In this document: positions 22,792-32,037 of the stretch, one piece after another
Layout of the letters: every line of letters begins with the position of its first letter
Numbering within the stretch: position 1 is the stretch's first letter
Program-made: the position numbers and the translations under genes
NCBI GenBank assembly: GCA_903884065.1
Contig: CAISDL010000062.1
Coordinates: 1 to 64,000, forward strand
DNA: 64,000 nt
Source: an uncultured Actinomycetes bacterium
Lineage (GTDB): Bacteria > Actinomycetota > Actinomycetes > Mycobacteriales > Mycobacteriaceae
Direction of reading: 5' to 3'
Notes under the pieces: model-generated
The model's database searches: none
Told to the model about the DNA's origin: nothing
Seen by the model: only the letters and a program-made list of their open reading frames with translations

Positions 22792-23484
22792 TCAGTCAGT
22801 GGAACCACCGACGACCGCGTCGGTGGCGGAGGGGCTTCCGGTACTCCTCGGTGCTGCGGTCAGCGCGGAGGCGAGTTGGGCCCCGGTGTGGTTGACATGC
22901 AGCACGAACGGGCGGGTGTCGGTGTAGCGGATCACGCTCATCGACGCCGGATCGGCGACGATGCGCTGGAAGGTGTCGAGATGGCTGCCCAGTGCGTCGG
23001 CGACGACGGACTTGATCACGTCGCCATGGGTGCAGGCCACCCACACCACGTCGGAACCGTGCTCGGCGGCCAGTCGGCGGTCGTGCTCACGGACCGCGGT
23101 CACCGCGCGGGACTGCACCGCGGCCAGGCCCTCGCCGTCCGGGAAGACCGCCGCGCTGGGCTGTTGCTGGACCACCGACCACAGCGACTCGGTGACCAGT
23201 TCGCTGAGCTTGCGGCCGGTCCACTGTCCGTAGTCCACCTCGGTGAGCCGGTCGTCGACGACCGGGTCCAGGCCCAGGGCGGCGGCCAGCGGTTCCAGGG
23301 TGAGCCGGCAGCGCAGCAGCGGCGAGCGGACCAGCGCCCTGATCGGCACGCCGTCAAGCCGCTCGACCAGAGCGGCGGCCTGGGCCGTGCCCTTCTCATC
23401 GAGTTCGACGCCCTCGGACCGGCCGGCCAGGGTGTGTGCGGTGTTGGACGTCGAGCGGCCGTGGCGCAGCAGGATGACGGTCAT
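22792..23484 (-). CDS. Histidine phosphatase (phosphoglycerate mutase fold), Rv2135c-like
   Basis: A 230-aa acid-phosphatase-type enzyme. Seen: the catalytic LLRHGRSTSN (H8), LAGRSEGVELDEKG, the Glu/Asp region EVDYGQWTGRK, and the second His in ACTHGDVIKSV. The tail is Ser/Pro-rich and ends VVGGSTD as in the M. tuberculosis homologue. The ATG at 23484 lies between the catalytic motif and a pair of 34-bp repeats (23494-23581). The substrate is not known. It is downstream of uppP and upstream of DUF3090. Confidence 0.9.
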   Translation of the reverse strand: MTVILLRHGRSTSNTAHTLAGRSEGVELDEKGTAQAAALVERLDGVPIRALVRSPLLRCRLTLEPLAAALGLDPVVDDRLTEVDYGQWTGRKLSELVTESLWSVVQQQPSAAVFPDGEGLAAVQSRAVTAVREHDRRLAAEHGSDVVWVACTHGDVIKSVVADALGSHLDTFQRIVADPASMSVIRYTDTRPFVLHVNHTGAQLASALTAAPRSTGSPSATDAVVGGSTD

Positions 23485-23493
23485 CCGCGCCGC

Positions 23494-23581
23494 CGACGAT
23501 GCGGAGCGAAGCGACGAGGAGGAGCGGTGCAATCAATCATCCGCCACCGACGATGCGGAGCGAAGCGACGAGGAGGAGCGG
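23494..23581. repeat. Pair of identical 34-bp direct repeats between uppP and the phosphatase gene
   Basis: Copies at 23494-23527 and 23548-23581 start CGACGATGCGGAGC and end AGGAGGAGCGG, separated by 20 bases that include the AT-richer AATCAATCAT. The second copy ends 6 bases before the uppP stop. The AGGAGGAG lies on the plus strand while both flanking genes are on the minus strand, so it is not their ribosome site. The sequence resembles a short dispersed element I have seen between mycobacterial genes, but copy number elsewhere cannot be judged from this window. Confidence 0.85.
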
Positions 23582-23586
23582 CGCGC

Positions 23587-24420
23587 TCACGTCGCCGCCA
23601 CCACGCCGGTGGCCAGCAACGCCATCACGGTCAGCGCCAGCACCACCCGGTAGCCCACGAACCAGTACATCGCGTGATTGGTCAGGAAGCGCAACAGCCA
23701 GGACACCGCCGCGTACCCGATCACAAAGGTGATCACCACCGATACCGCCAGTTGGGCGGCGGTGGCGCTCATCCCCTCGCTCACCGGGTGGAACGCATCG
23801 GGCAACGAGAACAACCCGGAGGCGAACACCGCCGGGATGGCCAGCAGGAACCCGAACCGGGCCGCCAGCGGCCGGTCCAGGCCGCGGATGAGTCCGGCGC
23901 TGATGGTGGCGCCGGACCGGGACACCCCGGGGATCAGCGCAAGACACTGGGCCACACCGACGAAAAGGCCGTCCTTCCAGGTGAGTTGGTCGACGTGGCG
24001 ATCCTGGCGACCGAAGTACTCGGCGGCGGCGATCACCGCGGAGAACACCAGCATGGCGGTCGCCACAACCCACAGGTTGCGCACCTCGGTACGGATGACG
24101 TCTTTGAACAGGAAGCCCAACACACCGATCGGAATGGACCCGATGATCACGTACCAGCCGAGGCGATAGTCGACGTTGTCGCGGTTCGCCCGCACCAACA
24201 GGCCGTTGAACCACGCCTTCAGGATCCGGATGATGTCGCGCCCGAAGTAGACCAGCACGGCGGCTTCGGTACCGAGTTGCGACACCGCGGTGAAGGACGC
24301 GCCGGCGTCGCCGGAGAAGAACACCCGGGACACGATCGCCAGGTGGCCGGAGGACGAGATCGGCAGGAATTCGGTCAGCCCCTGCACGATGGACAGCACC
24401 ACGACCTGCAACCACGACAT
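23587..24420 (-). CDS. uppP: Undecaprenyl-diphosphatase UppP (BacA)
   Basis: Membrane enzyme that recycles undecaprenyl diphosphate for cell-wall synthesis; its overproduction gives bacitracin resistance in other bacteria. Seen: 277 aa, about eight membrane segments, the E-rich motif [19 protein letters not shown] and the active-site [14 protein letters not shown]. The ATG at 24420 (MSWLQVV) matches the family start; a GTG at 24435 is also in frame. It supports the mur genes of this window by supplying lipid carrier. Confidence 0.95.
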   Translation of the reverse strand: MSWLQVVVLSIVQGLTEFLPISSSGHLAIVSRVFFSGDAGASFTAVSQLGTEAAVLVYFGRDIIRILKAWFNGLLVRANRDNVDYRLGWYVIIGSIPIGVLGFLFKDVIRTEVRNLWVVATAMLVFSAVIAAAEYFGRQDRHVDQLTWKDGLFVGVAQCLALIPGVSRSGATISAGLIRGLDRPLAARFGFLLAIPAVFASGLFSLPDAFHPVSEGMSATAAQLAVSVVITFVIGYAAVSWLLRFLTNHAMYWFVGYRVVLALTVMALLATGVVAAT

Positions 24421-24450
24421 CGGCGTCACATCCACGGCGCTGACCGTACC

Positions 24451-24537
24451 GTGCCGACCTGTCAGCGCAGGGGCGCGGCGTGCCGACCTGTCAGCGCAGA
24501 GGCGCGGCGTGCCGACCTGTCAGCGCAGAGGCGCGGC
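24451..24537. repeat. 29-bp tandem repeat, three copies, covering the 3' end of the neighbouring gene
   Basis: Copies start at 24451, 24480 and 24509. The second and third are identical; the first differs by one base (G for A). The unit begins GTGCCGACCTGTCAGCG. The third copy contains the stop codon and last codons of the 24520-24819 gene, so the array looks like duplications of that gene end running toward uppP. It may vary in copy number between strains. Confidence 0.9.
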
Positions 24538-24819
24538 GACGGCGACGGTGTCGCGGACGGCGGCCGACAGGCTGCGCGCATCGTCGACGTCGACATCGCC
24601 GAGACTGCGGCCCGCCGTCGCGACGACGTCCTCCGGCAGCGGCACCACTCCGGCGAGCCGGGGACGGTAGACCTCGACCACCAACTGGGCGCGGTGGACG
24701 TGGAAGGAGAAGCTGCGGCCGTCGGCGAGCCGGCCGAATCCGCTGGCGAACAACCCGGTGGTGAGGTCCTCGACGACGAACTCGGTTCCTCGCGCGAGCG
24801 GGGCGGCGGCCAGCGTCAT
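24520..24819 (-). CDS. Small conserved protein, Rv2137c-like
   Basis: A 99-aa protein without signal peptide or membrane segment. Seen: TEFVVEDLTTGLFASGFGRLADGRSFSFHVHRAQLVVEVYRPR, then a short acidic stretch. The family is small and limited to actinobacteria as far as I recognise; function unknown. The ATG at 24819 is chosen because upstream sequence is poor coding. Its final codons and stop lie in the third copy of a 29-bp tandem repeat. It is upstream of uppP. Confidence 0.72.
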   Translation of the reverse strand: MTLAAAPLARGTEFVVEDLTTGLFASGFGRLADGRSFSFHVHRAQLVVEVYRPRLAGVVPLPEDVVATAGRSLGDVDVDDARSLSAAVRDTVAVAAPLR

Positions 24820-24940
24820 CCGACCACCATAACCTCGGTTACGGTGACCGCGAGGTTCATCCGGCACATTTCCCGTGCACCTAGGATCGTTCATCGAACG
24901 ACTGCCTGCCTTTCTCGACCGAACATCCGGGGGCCACCCG

Positions 24941-25981
24941 TTGCCACAGCACACACACCGCGGCACGAAGCGCGGCCTCGCGGCCGGACTCCTCGCGCTG
25001 ACGATCGTGGCCGGCGGGTGCTCGAAGAGCCCGATCGACGTCACGCCGCCCACCATCGAACCTGCCCGGGCGGCGCCGTCGCCACCCCCGGCCACCGCGC
25101 CCGCCGGTCAGGTGCTGCCCCTGGCGGGTAGCCCCCAGTCCGCTGCGGTCGACGGCGCCACCGGCTCTTTGGTGGTGTTCACCCCCTCCGGTGACGCGGC
25201 CGTTCCGCGAGCCGTGTTGACGGTGTTCGGACCGAACCGCGAACCGCGGACCGTGACACTGCCCGGTCCGGCCACGGCGGTCGCCGACGACGGGCGCGGC
25301 CGGGTCTACGCGGCCACCAGGGGTGGATACTTCACCGTCGATCTGGCCGGCGGCACATCCACGACGACGACGGTCGAGGGCCGCCACGACACCGACTTCA
25401 CCGCCATCGCCCGCCGCACGGACGGACGGATGGTGCTGGGCAGCGCCGACGGCACGGCCGTCACACTGGCCGACGACAACACGGTGACCGGCAGGGCCGG
25501 TGACTTCGCGCGGGTGGATGCGATTGTCACCCACGGCGATACCGCCGTGGTCCTGGACCGTTCACAGACATCGGTGACCGAGCTCAACACCGACGGCTCC
25601 CGCGGCCTGGCCCTGCGGGCCGGGTTGGGTGCCACCACGATGGCCGCCGATCCGATGGGCCGGGTGCTGGTCGCCGACACCCGCGGCGGGCAACTGCTGG
25701 TCTACGGCGTCGACCCGCTGATCCTGCGGCAGGCCTACCCGGTCGAGGGGTCGCCGTACGGGGTCGCCGGATCGCAGACACTGGTGTGGGTTTCGCTGAC
25801 TGCGGTCAACATCGTGGTTGGCTACGATCTGGCCACTGGCATCCCCGTGGAGAAGGTGCGCTATCCGACCGTGCAGCAACCGAACACCCTGGCCTTCGAC
25901 GACGCCACCGACACCTTGTATGTGGTGTCGGGCACAGGCGGGGGCGTGCAGGTGATCCGCAACGCGGGCGGCGCCCGGTGA
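24941..25981 (+). CDS. lppL: Lipoprotein LppL-like, beta-propeller type
   Basis: An exported lipoprotein. Seen: a signal with [17 protein letters not shown] and the lipobox VAGGC, a Pro-rich linker, then repeated strands such as [42 protein letters not shown] and [21 protein letters not shown], which read as beta-propeller blades. The start is uncertain: TTG 24941 gives a normal signal length, and GTG 24875 gives a long N-region. Mature function is unknown. Its stop overlaps the next gene's GTG (GTGA). It is the positional match of Rv2138. Confidence 0.82.
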   Translation: MPQHTHRGTKRGLAAGLLALTIVAGGCSKSPIDVTPPTIEPARAAPSPPPATAPAGQVLPLAGSPQSAAVDGATGSLVVFTPSGDAAVPRAVLTVFGPNREPRTVTLPGPATAVADDGRGRVYAATRGGYFTVDLAGGTSTTTTVEGRHDTDFTAIARRTDGRMVLGSADGTAVTLADDNTVTGRAGDFARVDAIVTHGDTAVVLDRSQTSVTELNTDGSRGLALRAGLGATTMAADPMGRVLVADTRGGQLLVYGVDPLILRQAYPVEGSPYGVAGSQTLVWVSLTAVNIVVGYDLATGIPVEKVRYPTVQQPNTLAFDDATDTLYVVSGTGGGVQVIRNAGGAR

Positions 25982-26223
25982 GCACGGCCTCCCGCGGACG
26001 GATGCCCACGGCCTGGGAGGCCGCACTCACCGACGACTACGAATGGATTCCGTTGCGTCTGCCGCCGGACGTCACGCGCGTCACCGCCTCGACCCGGCTG
26101 TCGATCGAGGCCGAATACCGCGGGTGGGAGTTGACCCGGGTTCGGCTCTACACCGACGGCAGCAGGCGGGTCCTGCTGCGGCGCAGGAAAGTCCAGCACC
26201 CCACAGATCAGCCGGGCCTGTGA
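25978..26223 (+). CDS. Small DUF5703-type protein
   Basis: An 81-aa basic protein. Seen: [20 protein letters not shown], then [33 protein letters not shown]. No signal or membrane segment. Function unknown. The GTG start overlaps the lppL stop, and its own stop overlaps the pyrD GTG, so it is translationally tied to both. It is often missed in annotations because of its size. Confidence 0.78.
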   Translation: MSTASRGRMPTAWEAALTDDYEWIPLRLPPDVTRVTASTRLSIEAEYRGWELTRVRLYTDGSRRVLLRRRKVQHPTDQPGL

Positions 26224-27287
26224 TCTACGACGGTGTACGACGCCTGCTGTTCCAGGCGCCACCGGAACGCATCCACACCCTGGTCTTCGGGGCACTGCGC
26301 GGCGCCACCGGGACAGCGGTCACCCGAGGCGGATTGCGCCGGGCCCTGGGACCACGCGATCCGATTCTGGCCAGCACCGTGTTCGGGGTGCGTTTTCCCG
26401 GACCGCTGGGACTGGCGGCGGGTTTCGACAAGGACGGACTCGGCCTGGACACCTGGGGCGCACTGGGATTCGGCTACGCCGAGATCGGGACGGTCACCGC
26501 TGAGCCGCAGCCGGGCAATCCCGAGCCTCGACTCTTCCGGCTGGCCGAGGACCGCGGCCTGCTCAACCGGATGGGCTTCAACAACGCCGGCGCCGGTCAA
26601 CTGGCGCTGCGACTGTCCCGGCATCACCCGGATGTGCCCATCGGGGTCAACATCGGCAAGTCCAAGGTCACCCCGCCCGAACGGGCCGCCGAGGACTACG
26701 CCGCCAGCGCGCGCCTGCTCGGTCCGCTGGCGACCTATCTGGTGGTCAACGTCAGCTCCCCCAACACCCCGGGCCTGCGCGATCTGCAGGCCGTCGATTC
26801 GCTGCGGCCGATCCTGACCGCCGTGCTGGCCGAGACGTCGACCCCCGTGCTGGTGAAGATCGCCCCGGACCTGTCCGACTCCGACGTCGACGCCGTCGCG
26901 GATCTGGCCGTGGAGCTGGGATTGGCCGGCATCGTCGCCACCAACACCACGGTGTCGCGGGTCGGCCTCCGCACCCCCCGCGTCGAGGACCTCGGGCCGG
27001 GCGGGGTCTCCGGGCCGCCGGTGGCGCGCCGCGCGTGCGAGGTGTTGCGCCGCTTGTACGCCCGCGTCGGTGGCCGGCTGGTGCTGATCGGCGTGGGGGG
27101 CATCGAGACCGCGGACGACGCGTGGGAACGCATCACCTCCGGCGCCTCTCTACTGCAGGGCTACACCGGATTCGTCTACGGAGGCGGCCTGTGGGCCAAG
27201 CACATTCACGACGGCGTCGCCGCGCGGCTGCACGCCGGCGGTTTCTCCAGCCTGGCCGCGGCGGTGGGCAGCGGGGCGCGCCCTTAG
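26220..27287 (+). CDS. pyrD: Dihydroorotate dehydrogenase (quinone), class 2
   Basis: Oxidises dihydroorotate to orotate in pyrimidine synthesis, passing electrons to menaquinone at the membrane. Seen: 355 aa. The N-terminal amphipathic region ([18 protein letters not shown]) is the class 2 quinone tunnel. FMN and substrate motifs are [37 protein letters not shown] (catalytic Ser), and a C-terminal [18 protein letters not shown] start. Its stop overlaps the convergent PEBP stop by about three bases. Confidence 0.96.
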   Translation: MIYDGVRRLLFQAPPERIHTLVFGALRGATGTAVTRGGLRRALGPRDPILASTVFGVRFPGPLGLAAGFDKDGLGLDTWGALGFGYAEIGTVTAEPQPGNPEPRLFRLAEDRGLLNRMGFNNAGAGQLALRLSRHHPDVPIGVNIGKSKVTPPERAAEDYAASARLLGPLATYLVVNVSSPNTPGLRDLQAVDSLRPILTAVLAETSTPVLVKIAPDLSDSDVDAVADLAVELGLAGIVATNTTVSRVGLRTPRVEDLGPGGVSGPPVARRACEVLRRLYARVGGRLVLIGVGGIETADDAWERITSGASLLQGYTGFVYGGGLWAKHIHDGVAARLHAGGFSSLAAAVGSGARP

Positions 27288-27814
27288 CTCTGCTCGTAGG
27301 TTCCGTGGATGACCGCGCGGGCGATGGCGTGCATGAACAGGTTGAAGCCCAGGTATGCGGGGCTGGCGTCCTCGGTGAGGTCGAGCTTCTCGACGTCGAG
27401 GGCGTGCACGGCAACGAAATAGCGGTGGTACCCGTGGCCGGCCGGCGGTGCGGCACCGACGTACCGCCGCATCCCGGCGTCGTTGCACAGCGTCAGGGCG
27501 TCACCGGGCAGCAGCGACCCGTCACCCGCGCCGGCGGGCAGTTCGGTCACCGTGGCCGGCAGGTTGGCGAGAGCCCAGTGCCAGAAGCCGGATGCGGTGG
27601 GGGCGTCCGGGTCGAACACCGTCACCGCGAAACTGCGGGTGGCCTCCGGGAATCCCGACCAGCTCAGCTGAGGTGAGACATCCTCACCGCCGGCACCCAT
27701 GATGCCGCTGACCTGAGCCTTCTTCAGCGGCTCGCCGTCGGTGACGTCCGAACTACTCAGCGCGAAGCCGGGCAGTTCGGGCAGGAAGTCGTAGGGGTTG
27801 TAGGCGAAAGCCAT
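27284..27814 (-). CDS. PEBP/RKIP-family protein (YbhB-like)
   Basis: A 176-aa cytoplasmic protein of the phosphatidylethanolamine-binding family (Rv2140c-like). Seen: the ligand-pocket motifs [21 protein letters not shown] and [17 protein letters not shown]. Bacterial members bind anionic ligands or act as inhibitors; the role here is not known. The ATG at 27814 follows a good GGAGGATCCGCC context. It lies downstream of the M20 peptidase on the same strand. Confidence 0.9.
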   Translation of the reverse strand: MAFAYNPYDFLPELPGFALSSSDVTDGEPLKKAQVSGIMGAGGEDVSPQLSWSGFPEATRSFAVTVFDPDAPTASGFWHWALANLPATVTELPAGAGDGSLLPGDALTLCNDAGMRRYVGAAPPAGHGYHRYFVAVHALDVEKLDLTEDASPAYLGFNLFMHAIARAVIHGTYEQS

Positions 27815-27849
27815 GGCGGATCCTCCTGTGCTTATCGAGTACTGACGGG

Positions 27850-29169
27850 TCAGCAGTTCTTGAGGAAGTGCTCGAGCACCCGGGCGCCGAACTGCAGCGC
27901 GTCGATGGGCACCCGCTCGTCGACACCGTGGAACAGTGCCGCGAAGTCCAGATCCGGGGGCAGTCGCAACGGAGCGAAGCCGAAGCACCGGATCCCCAGC
28001 CGGGCAAAGGCTTTGGCATCGGTGCCACCGGAGAGCATGTACGGGGCGGTGCGCGCCTCCGGATCCATGGCGAGCAGCGCTTCGTTCATCGCGTCGACCA
28101 GTCGGCCGTCGAACGTCGTTTCATAGGAGGGCAGTTCGGAAATCCACTCCCGGGTCACCTCGGGGCCGATGAGCTCGTCGACCTCGCGTTCGAAGTCGGC
28201 CTGACGCCCGGGCAGCACCCGGCAGTCGACCACGGCTTCGGCCGACGCCGGGATGACATTGGCCTTGTAACCGGCCTTGAGCATGGTCGGGTTGGCGGTG
28301 TCGCGCAGCGTGGCTCCCAGCATGCGGGCCATCGGCCCCAGCTTGGCGACCGAACCCTCCAGGTCGTCGGGATCGAAGCTCAGCCCGGTCTCCTCGGTGA
28401 CCGCGGCGAGGAACTCGGCGACGGTGTCTGTGAGCACCAGCGGAAACTCATGTGCCCCAAGCCGTGCCACCGCTCCGGCGATGGTGGTCACGGCGTTGTC
28501 GTCGTGGACCATCGAGCCGTGCCCGGCGCGGCCGCGCGCCGTCAGCCGCATCCACAGCAGCCCCTTCTCCGCGGTTTCGATGAGGTACATCCGCCGTTCG
28601 CCGCCGTCGCGGCGCGGCACCGTGATCGAGAATCCGCCCACCTCGCCGACCGCCTCGCTGACCCCGGCGAACAGGTCGGGCCGGTTGTCGACCAACCACT
28701 GGGCTCCGTAGCGGCCGCCGTGTTCCTCATCGGCGACGAAGGCGAACACCAGATCCCGGGGCGGGACGATGCCATCGCGTTTGAAGTGCCGGGCGACGGC
28801 CAGCATCATCCCGCACATGTCCTTCATGTCCACCGCACCGCGGCCCCACACGTAACCGTCGGACACCGCGCCCGAGAACGGGTGCACGCTCCAGTCCGCG
28901 GCCTCGGCGGGCACGACGTCGAGGTGGCCGTGGATGAGCAGGGCGCCCCGCGACGGGTCGGCTCCGGGCAGTCGGACGAAGACGTTGGCCCGCCCGGGCG
29001 CGCCGGACTCGATGTACTCGGGGTCGTAACCGGCGTCGCGCAGTTGCTCGGCCACCCACCGGGCGCAGTCCGCCTCACCCTTGGTGGTCGCAAGATCGCC
29101 GGTATTGGAGGTATCGAACCGGATCAGCGCACTGACGAGTGCGACCACCTCGTCCGCGGGAACTGTCAC
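27850..29169 (-). CDS. M20-family metallopeptidase (Rv2141c-like)
   Basis: A 439-aa zinc-dependent hydrolase of the ArgE/DapE/CPG2 type, probably a dipeptidase or amidohydrolase. Seen: the metal motifs [31 protein letters not shown], and the C-terminal [19 protein letters not shown] dimerisation domain lies between (about 190-310). Substrate not predictable. It is cytoplasmic with no signal seen. It diverges from the PknH-like lipoprotein gene with 109 bases between. Confidence 0.9.
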   Translation of the reverse strand: MTVPADEVVALVSALIRFDTSNTGDLATTKGEADCARWVAEQLRDAGYDPEYIESGAPGRANVFVRLPGADPSRGALLIHGHLDVVPAEAADWSVHPFSGAVSDGYVWGRGAVDMKDMCGMMLAVARHFKRDGIVPPRDLVFAFVADEEHGGRYGAQWLVDNRPDLFAGVSEAVGEVGGFSITVPRRDGGERRMYLIETAEKGLLWMRLTARGRAGHGSMVHDDNAVTTIAGAVARLGAHEFPLVLTDTVAEFLAAVTEETGLSFDPDDLEGSVAKLGPMARMLGATLRDTANPTMLKAGYKANVIPASAEAVVDCRVLPGRQADFEREVDELIGPEVTREWISELPSYETTFDGRLVDAMNEALLAMDPEARTAPYMLSGGTDAKAFARLGIRCFGFAPLRLPPDLDFAALFHGVDERVPIDALQFGARVLEHFLKNC

Positions 29170-29278
29170 GCTCCTTTCCTACCACTGGCAGGCGCCGCGG
29201 GCCGATCCGGAGACGGCTACCACATCCTTATCAAAAACCGCATTTACAACACGCGCCTCATGGGTTTCTAATTTAGCG

Positions 29279-29977
29279 ATGACCGAACGGCTGCCCGCGA
29301 TGCTCGTCGCGCTCTGTCTCGCGGTCAGCGGGTGCGCCTCGACCACCGCGGGAACCGCGATGCCCTCGCCGCCGCTCCCCCCGCCGACAGCCGAGACACT
29401 GCCCGCCCTACTGCTGTCGGCACCGGACGCAGCAACCGCCCTCGGCGCCGGCGAACTGGCGGTGACCGGCGAGACCAACACACCGTGGAACGACGCGACG
29501 CATTTCCAGGGCCCGGGCGAAGCGGGGTGCCTGGCGGTCGCCGGCGCGGCCCAGAAGAGCGTCTACGCCAATGCCGGGTGGACCGCACTGCACGGTCAGG
29601 TACTGCGAGAACCGCCGAGCGCGCGGACGTGGTCGCATTTCGCCACCCAGGCGGTGGTGCTCTTCCGCGACGTCGGGACCGCCTCGAGCTTCCTCGGCGC
29701 CCAGCGACAGAGCTGGGCCGGATGCTCCAACCGGGAGCTGCGCTACGCCCAGCCCCTGGCTCCCGATCAGGTATGGGCGGTGGGCCCGACAAAGACCGAC
29801 CGCGACCTGCTCACTGTCTCCCGCGAGCAGCGCGGCCCACAGCACTGGTTCTGTCAGCGGGCACTGACCGTGCACGGCAACGTCGGTGTCGACGTGGAGG
29901 CGTGCAGCCTCGACCGGCCGACATCGGCCGCCGCGGCCATCGCCGGCAGGATCGGCGACCGGCTGCCGACCGCCTGA
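29279..29977 (+). CDS. PknH-sensor-domain lipoprotein
   Basis: A 232-aa exported protein. Seen: a signal with the lipobox VSGC (Cys near residue 19), a Pro-rich linker, then a PknH C-terminal-like domain with Cys at SRQSWAGCSNRELRY-type and HWFCQRALTVHGNVGVDVEACS positions, which in PknH form two disulfides. Similar lipoproteins include LppH and LppR. The ligand is unknown. It is the last plus-strand gene before tRNA-Leu. Confidence 0.82.
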   Translation: MTERLPAMLVALCLAVSGCASTTAGTAMPSPPLPPPTAETLPALLLSAPDAATALGAGELAVTGETNTPWNDATHFQGPGEAGCLAVAGAAQKSVYANAGWTALHGQVLREPPSARTWSHFATQAVVLFRDVGTASSFLGAQRQSWAGCSNRELRYAQPLAPDQVWAVGPTKTDRDLLTVSREQRGPQHWFCQRALTVHGNVGVDVEACSLDRPTSAAAAIAGRIGDRLPTA

Positions 29978-30056
29978 CCCGTGTGGCCGGTGCGGGTTTG
30001 GGTCGGGCAGGACCGATCCGATAGCCTTAGCTGCCCGCCGGCGAGTGGGCAACCCG

Positions 30057-30142
30057 GTCCGAGTGGCGGAATGGCAGACGCGCTAGCTTGAGGTGCTAGT
30101 GCCCTATTAACGGGCGTGGGGGTTCAAGTCCCCCCTCGGACA
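30057..30142 (+). tRNA. tRNA-Leu (anticodon GAG)
   Basis: An 86-nt class II tRNA. Acceptor stem GTCCGAG (30057-30063) pairs with CTCGGAC (30135-30141), discriminator A30142. Anticodon stem CTAGC/GCTAG encloses loop TTGAGGT, giving anticodon GAG (30090-30092). The long variable arm TGCCC-TATTAAC-GGGCG and the T arm GGGGGTTCAAGTCCCCC confirm tRNA-Leu. CCA is not encoded. It would read CUC and, with wobble, CUU codons. Confidence 0.97.
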
Positions 30143-30157
30143 CACATCTCTTTAATC

Positions 30158-31150
30158 TCAGCCGTCAGACGACGCGGCGGCCCGACCCCGGGTGCGGATC
30201 AGACTCGCGATCGTGGTGATCAGCAATACCATCGCGATGACCCCGATCGACATCCCCGTCGAGATCTCCGGCACGTCGACGTGGTCGCCGTTGTTGATGA
30301 ACGACAGCGAGTTCTTGTGCAGGGCGTGCAGGATCAGCTTCACCCCGATGAAGCCGAGGATGATCGACAGGCCGACCGACAGATAGACCAGCCGGTCGAG
30401 CAGTCCGCCGATGAGGAAGTAGAGCTGGCGCAGACCCATGAGGGCAAAAGCGTTGGCGGTGAAGACGATATAGGGCTCTTCGGTAAGGCCGTAGATGGCT
30501 GGAATGGAGTCCAGCGCGAAAAGCACATCGGTGAAACCGATGGCGACCAGAGCCAGCATCAGGGGTGTGACCGCCCGCTTGCCCCCGACCCTGGTGAGGA
30601 ACTTGTCGCCGTCGAAGTCGTCGGCCGTGGGCACGAACCGGCGGACCAGTGCCACCAGGCGGCTTTCCCGTTCGACCTCGGCGTCGCTCTCGTGGCCGCT
30701 CTCCCGCGCCAGTTTCAGGGCGGTGTAGATCAGGAAGACGCCGAAGAGATAGAACACCCAACTGAAGGCGTTGATGGCGGCGGCACCGACGGCGATGAAA
30801 CCGGCGCGCAGGACCAGCGCCATGACGATGCCGATCAGCAGCAGTTTCTGCTGGTACATCCGCGGTACGGCGAACGATGCCATGATCACGGTGAACACGA
30901 ACAGGTTGTCGACGGACAACGCCTTCTCGGTGACGTAGCCGGCGAAATACTCCCCGCCGTACTCGCCTCCCCACTGCCACCAGATGAAGACCCCGAACAG
31001 CACCGCGATGCCGACGTAGACCGCCGACCAGAGCGCGGACTCCCGGAAGGCCGGTTCGTGCGGGACGCGCACATGGGCGAAGAAGTCGAAGACGAACAGG
31101 CCGAGGATCACGGCGCACGTGATCACCCAGACCGCGGTGGACACTCCCAT
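30158..31150 (-). CDS. TerC-family integral membrane protein
   Basis: A 330-aa membrane protein with about nine segments. TerC/Alx signatures: KALSVDNLFVFTVIMASF with the acidic residues of the family, and a second copy GFTDVLFALDSIPAIYGLTEEPYIVFTANAFALMGLRQ. The family links to Mn2+ export (Alx, MntP-like roles) and tellurite resistance in some plasmids; sequence does not decide. A 167-base divergent region separates it from the amidotransferase gene; I see no Mn riboswitch core in it. Confidence 0.9.
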   Translation of the reverse strand: MGVSTAVWVITCAVILGLFVFDFFAHVRVPHEPAFRESALWSAVYVGIAVLFGVFIWWQWGGEYGGEYFAGYVTEKALSVDNLFVFTVIMASFAVPRMYQQKLLLIGIVMALVLRAGFIAVGAAAINAFSWVFYLFGVFLIYTALKLARESGHESDAEVERESRLVALVRRFVPTADDFDGDKFLTRVGGKRAVTPLMLALVAIGFTDVLFALDSIPAIYGLTEEPYIVFTANAFALMGLRQLYFLIGGLLDRLVYLSVGLSIILGFIGVKLILHALHKNSLSFINNGDHVDVPEISTGMSIGVIAMVLLITTIASLIRTRGRAAASSDG

Positions 31151-31317
31151 ACTCGGCAGTGTTCCGGAAATTCGGTTCGTATGTCCAGTCGGGCGCCCGA
31201 TTCCTCAGTGCGCTGCGGCGATCCGTCCGGGCGCCACGCCACGCCCGACCAGCCACACCAGCGCGACGAACACCTGCCGCATCACCAGGCGATACTCCGC
31301 TCCCGTAGCGTGATCGG

Positions 31318-32037
31318 GTGCCCCGGAAGGTGCTCTTCCTCTACAACGACCCCACCGCGCCACAGGGTCTGCTCGGCGAGGTTTTCGCCGAATCGGGCTT
31401 CGACGTCAGCACTTTCGACGTCGTGCCGCCCGATCGCGGCGACGACCCGGTGCTCGACGTCGCCTTCCCGGATCCACTGCGCTACGACGTGATAGTCCCA
31501 CTGGGAGCCCGCTGGGCGGTCTACGACGACCGCGTGCGCTGGGTCGCCGACGAAGCGGCGATGGTTCGCCGCGCCCTGGACGCCGGCCTCGGCGTCCTGG
31601 GCGTGTGCTTCGGCGGCCAACTTCTGGCACACGCCCTCGACGGGACGGTGGCCCGGTCCCCGCAGCCGGAGATCGGGTGGTGCGAGGTGCACACCGACAA
31701 CGCCGACCTGGTGCCCGCCGGGCCGTGGTTCCAGTGGCATTTCGACCGGCTGACCGCGCCCCCGGGTGCGGTCGAGGTGGCCCGCAACGGCAGCGCCACA
31801 CAGGCTTTCGTCAAGGGGCGCGCCCTGGGACTGCAGTTCCACCCGGAGGTCGACGCGGCCCTGGTGGACCAGTGGCTAGCCGAGGACGGCGGTTCCGACA
31901 TCACCCTGCTGGGACTGGACGCCGACGACATACGGGCCCGCACCGCCGACGTGGCCGACGATGCCGCCCGCCGGTTACGGCTGCTGATCGCGGGCTTTGT
32001 CGGTCTGCTCGGCGACGACGCGAACCGCCTCGGGTAG
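31318..32037 (+). CDS. Class I glutamine amidotransferase-like protein
   Basis: A 239-aa cytoplasmic protein of the GMP-synthase glutaminase type. Seen: the nucleophile elbow LGVCFGGQLLAHAL (C97) and LGLQFHPEVDAA (H175, E177), the full catalytic triad. The start GTG is at 31318. Stand-alone members include peptidase- and gamma-glutamyl hydrolase-like enzymes; the partner is unknown. Its last 63 bases overlap the 3' end of the opposite-strand hydrogenase protease gene. Confidence 0.85.
   Translation: MPRKVLFLYNDPTAPQGLLGEVFAESGFDVSTFDVVPPDRGDDPVLDVAFPDPLRYDVIVPLGARWAVYDDRVRWVADEAAMVRRALDAGLGVLGVCFGGQLLAHALDGTVARSPQPEIGWCEVHTDNADLVPAGPWFQWHFDRLTAPPGAVEVARNGSATQAFVKGRALGLQFHPEVDAALVDQWLAEDGGSDITLLGLDADDIRARTADVADDAARRLRLLIAGFVGLLGDDANRLG

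Noticed and set aside
23571-23581. AGGAGGAG as a ribosome-binding site
   Set aside because: It is on the plus strand, whereas both neighbouring genes are on the minus strand and no plus-strand gene follows.
31205-31282. Small minus-strand frame of 25 codons (MRQVFVALVWLVGRG...) upstream of terC
   Set aside because: No conservation evidence, no clear ribosome site, and within the divergent promoter region.
31151-31317. Possible yybP-ykoY Mn riboswitch before the TerC gene
   Set aside because: The conserved core of that class is not found in the leader.
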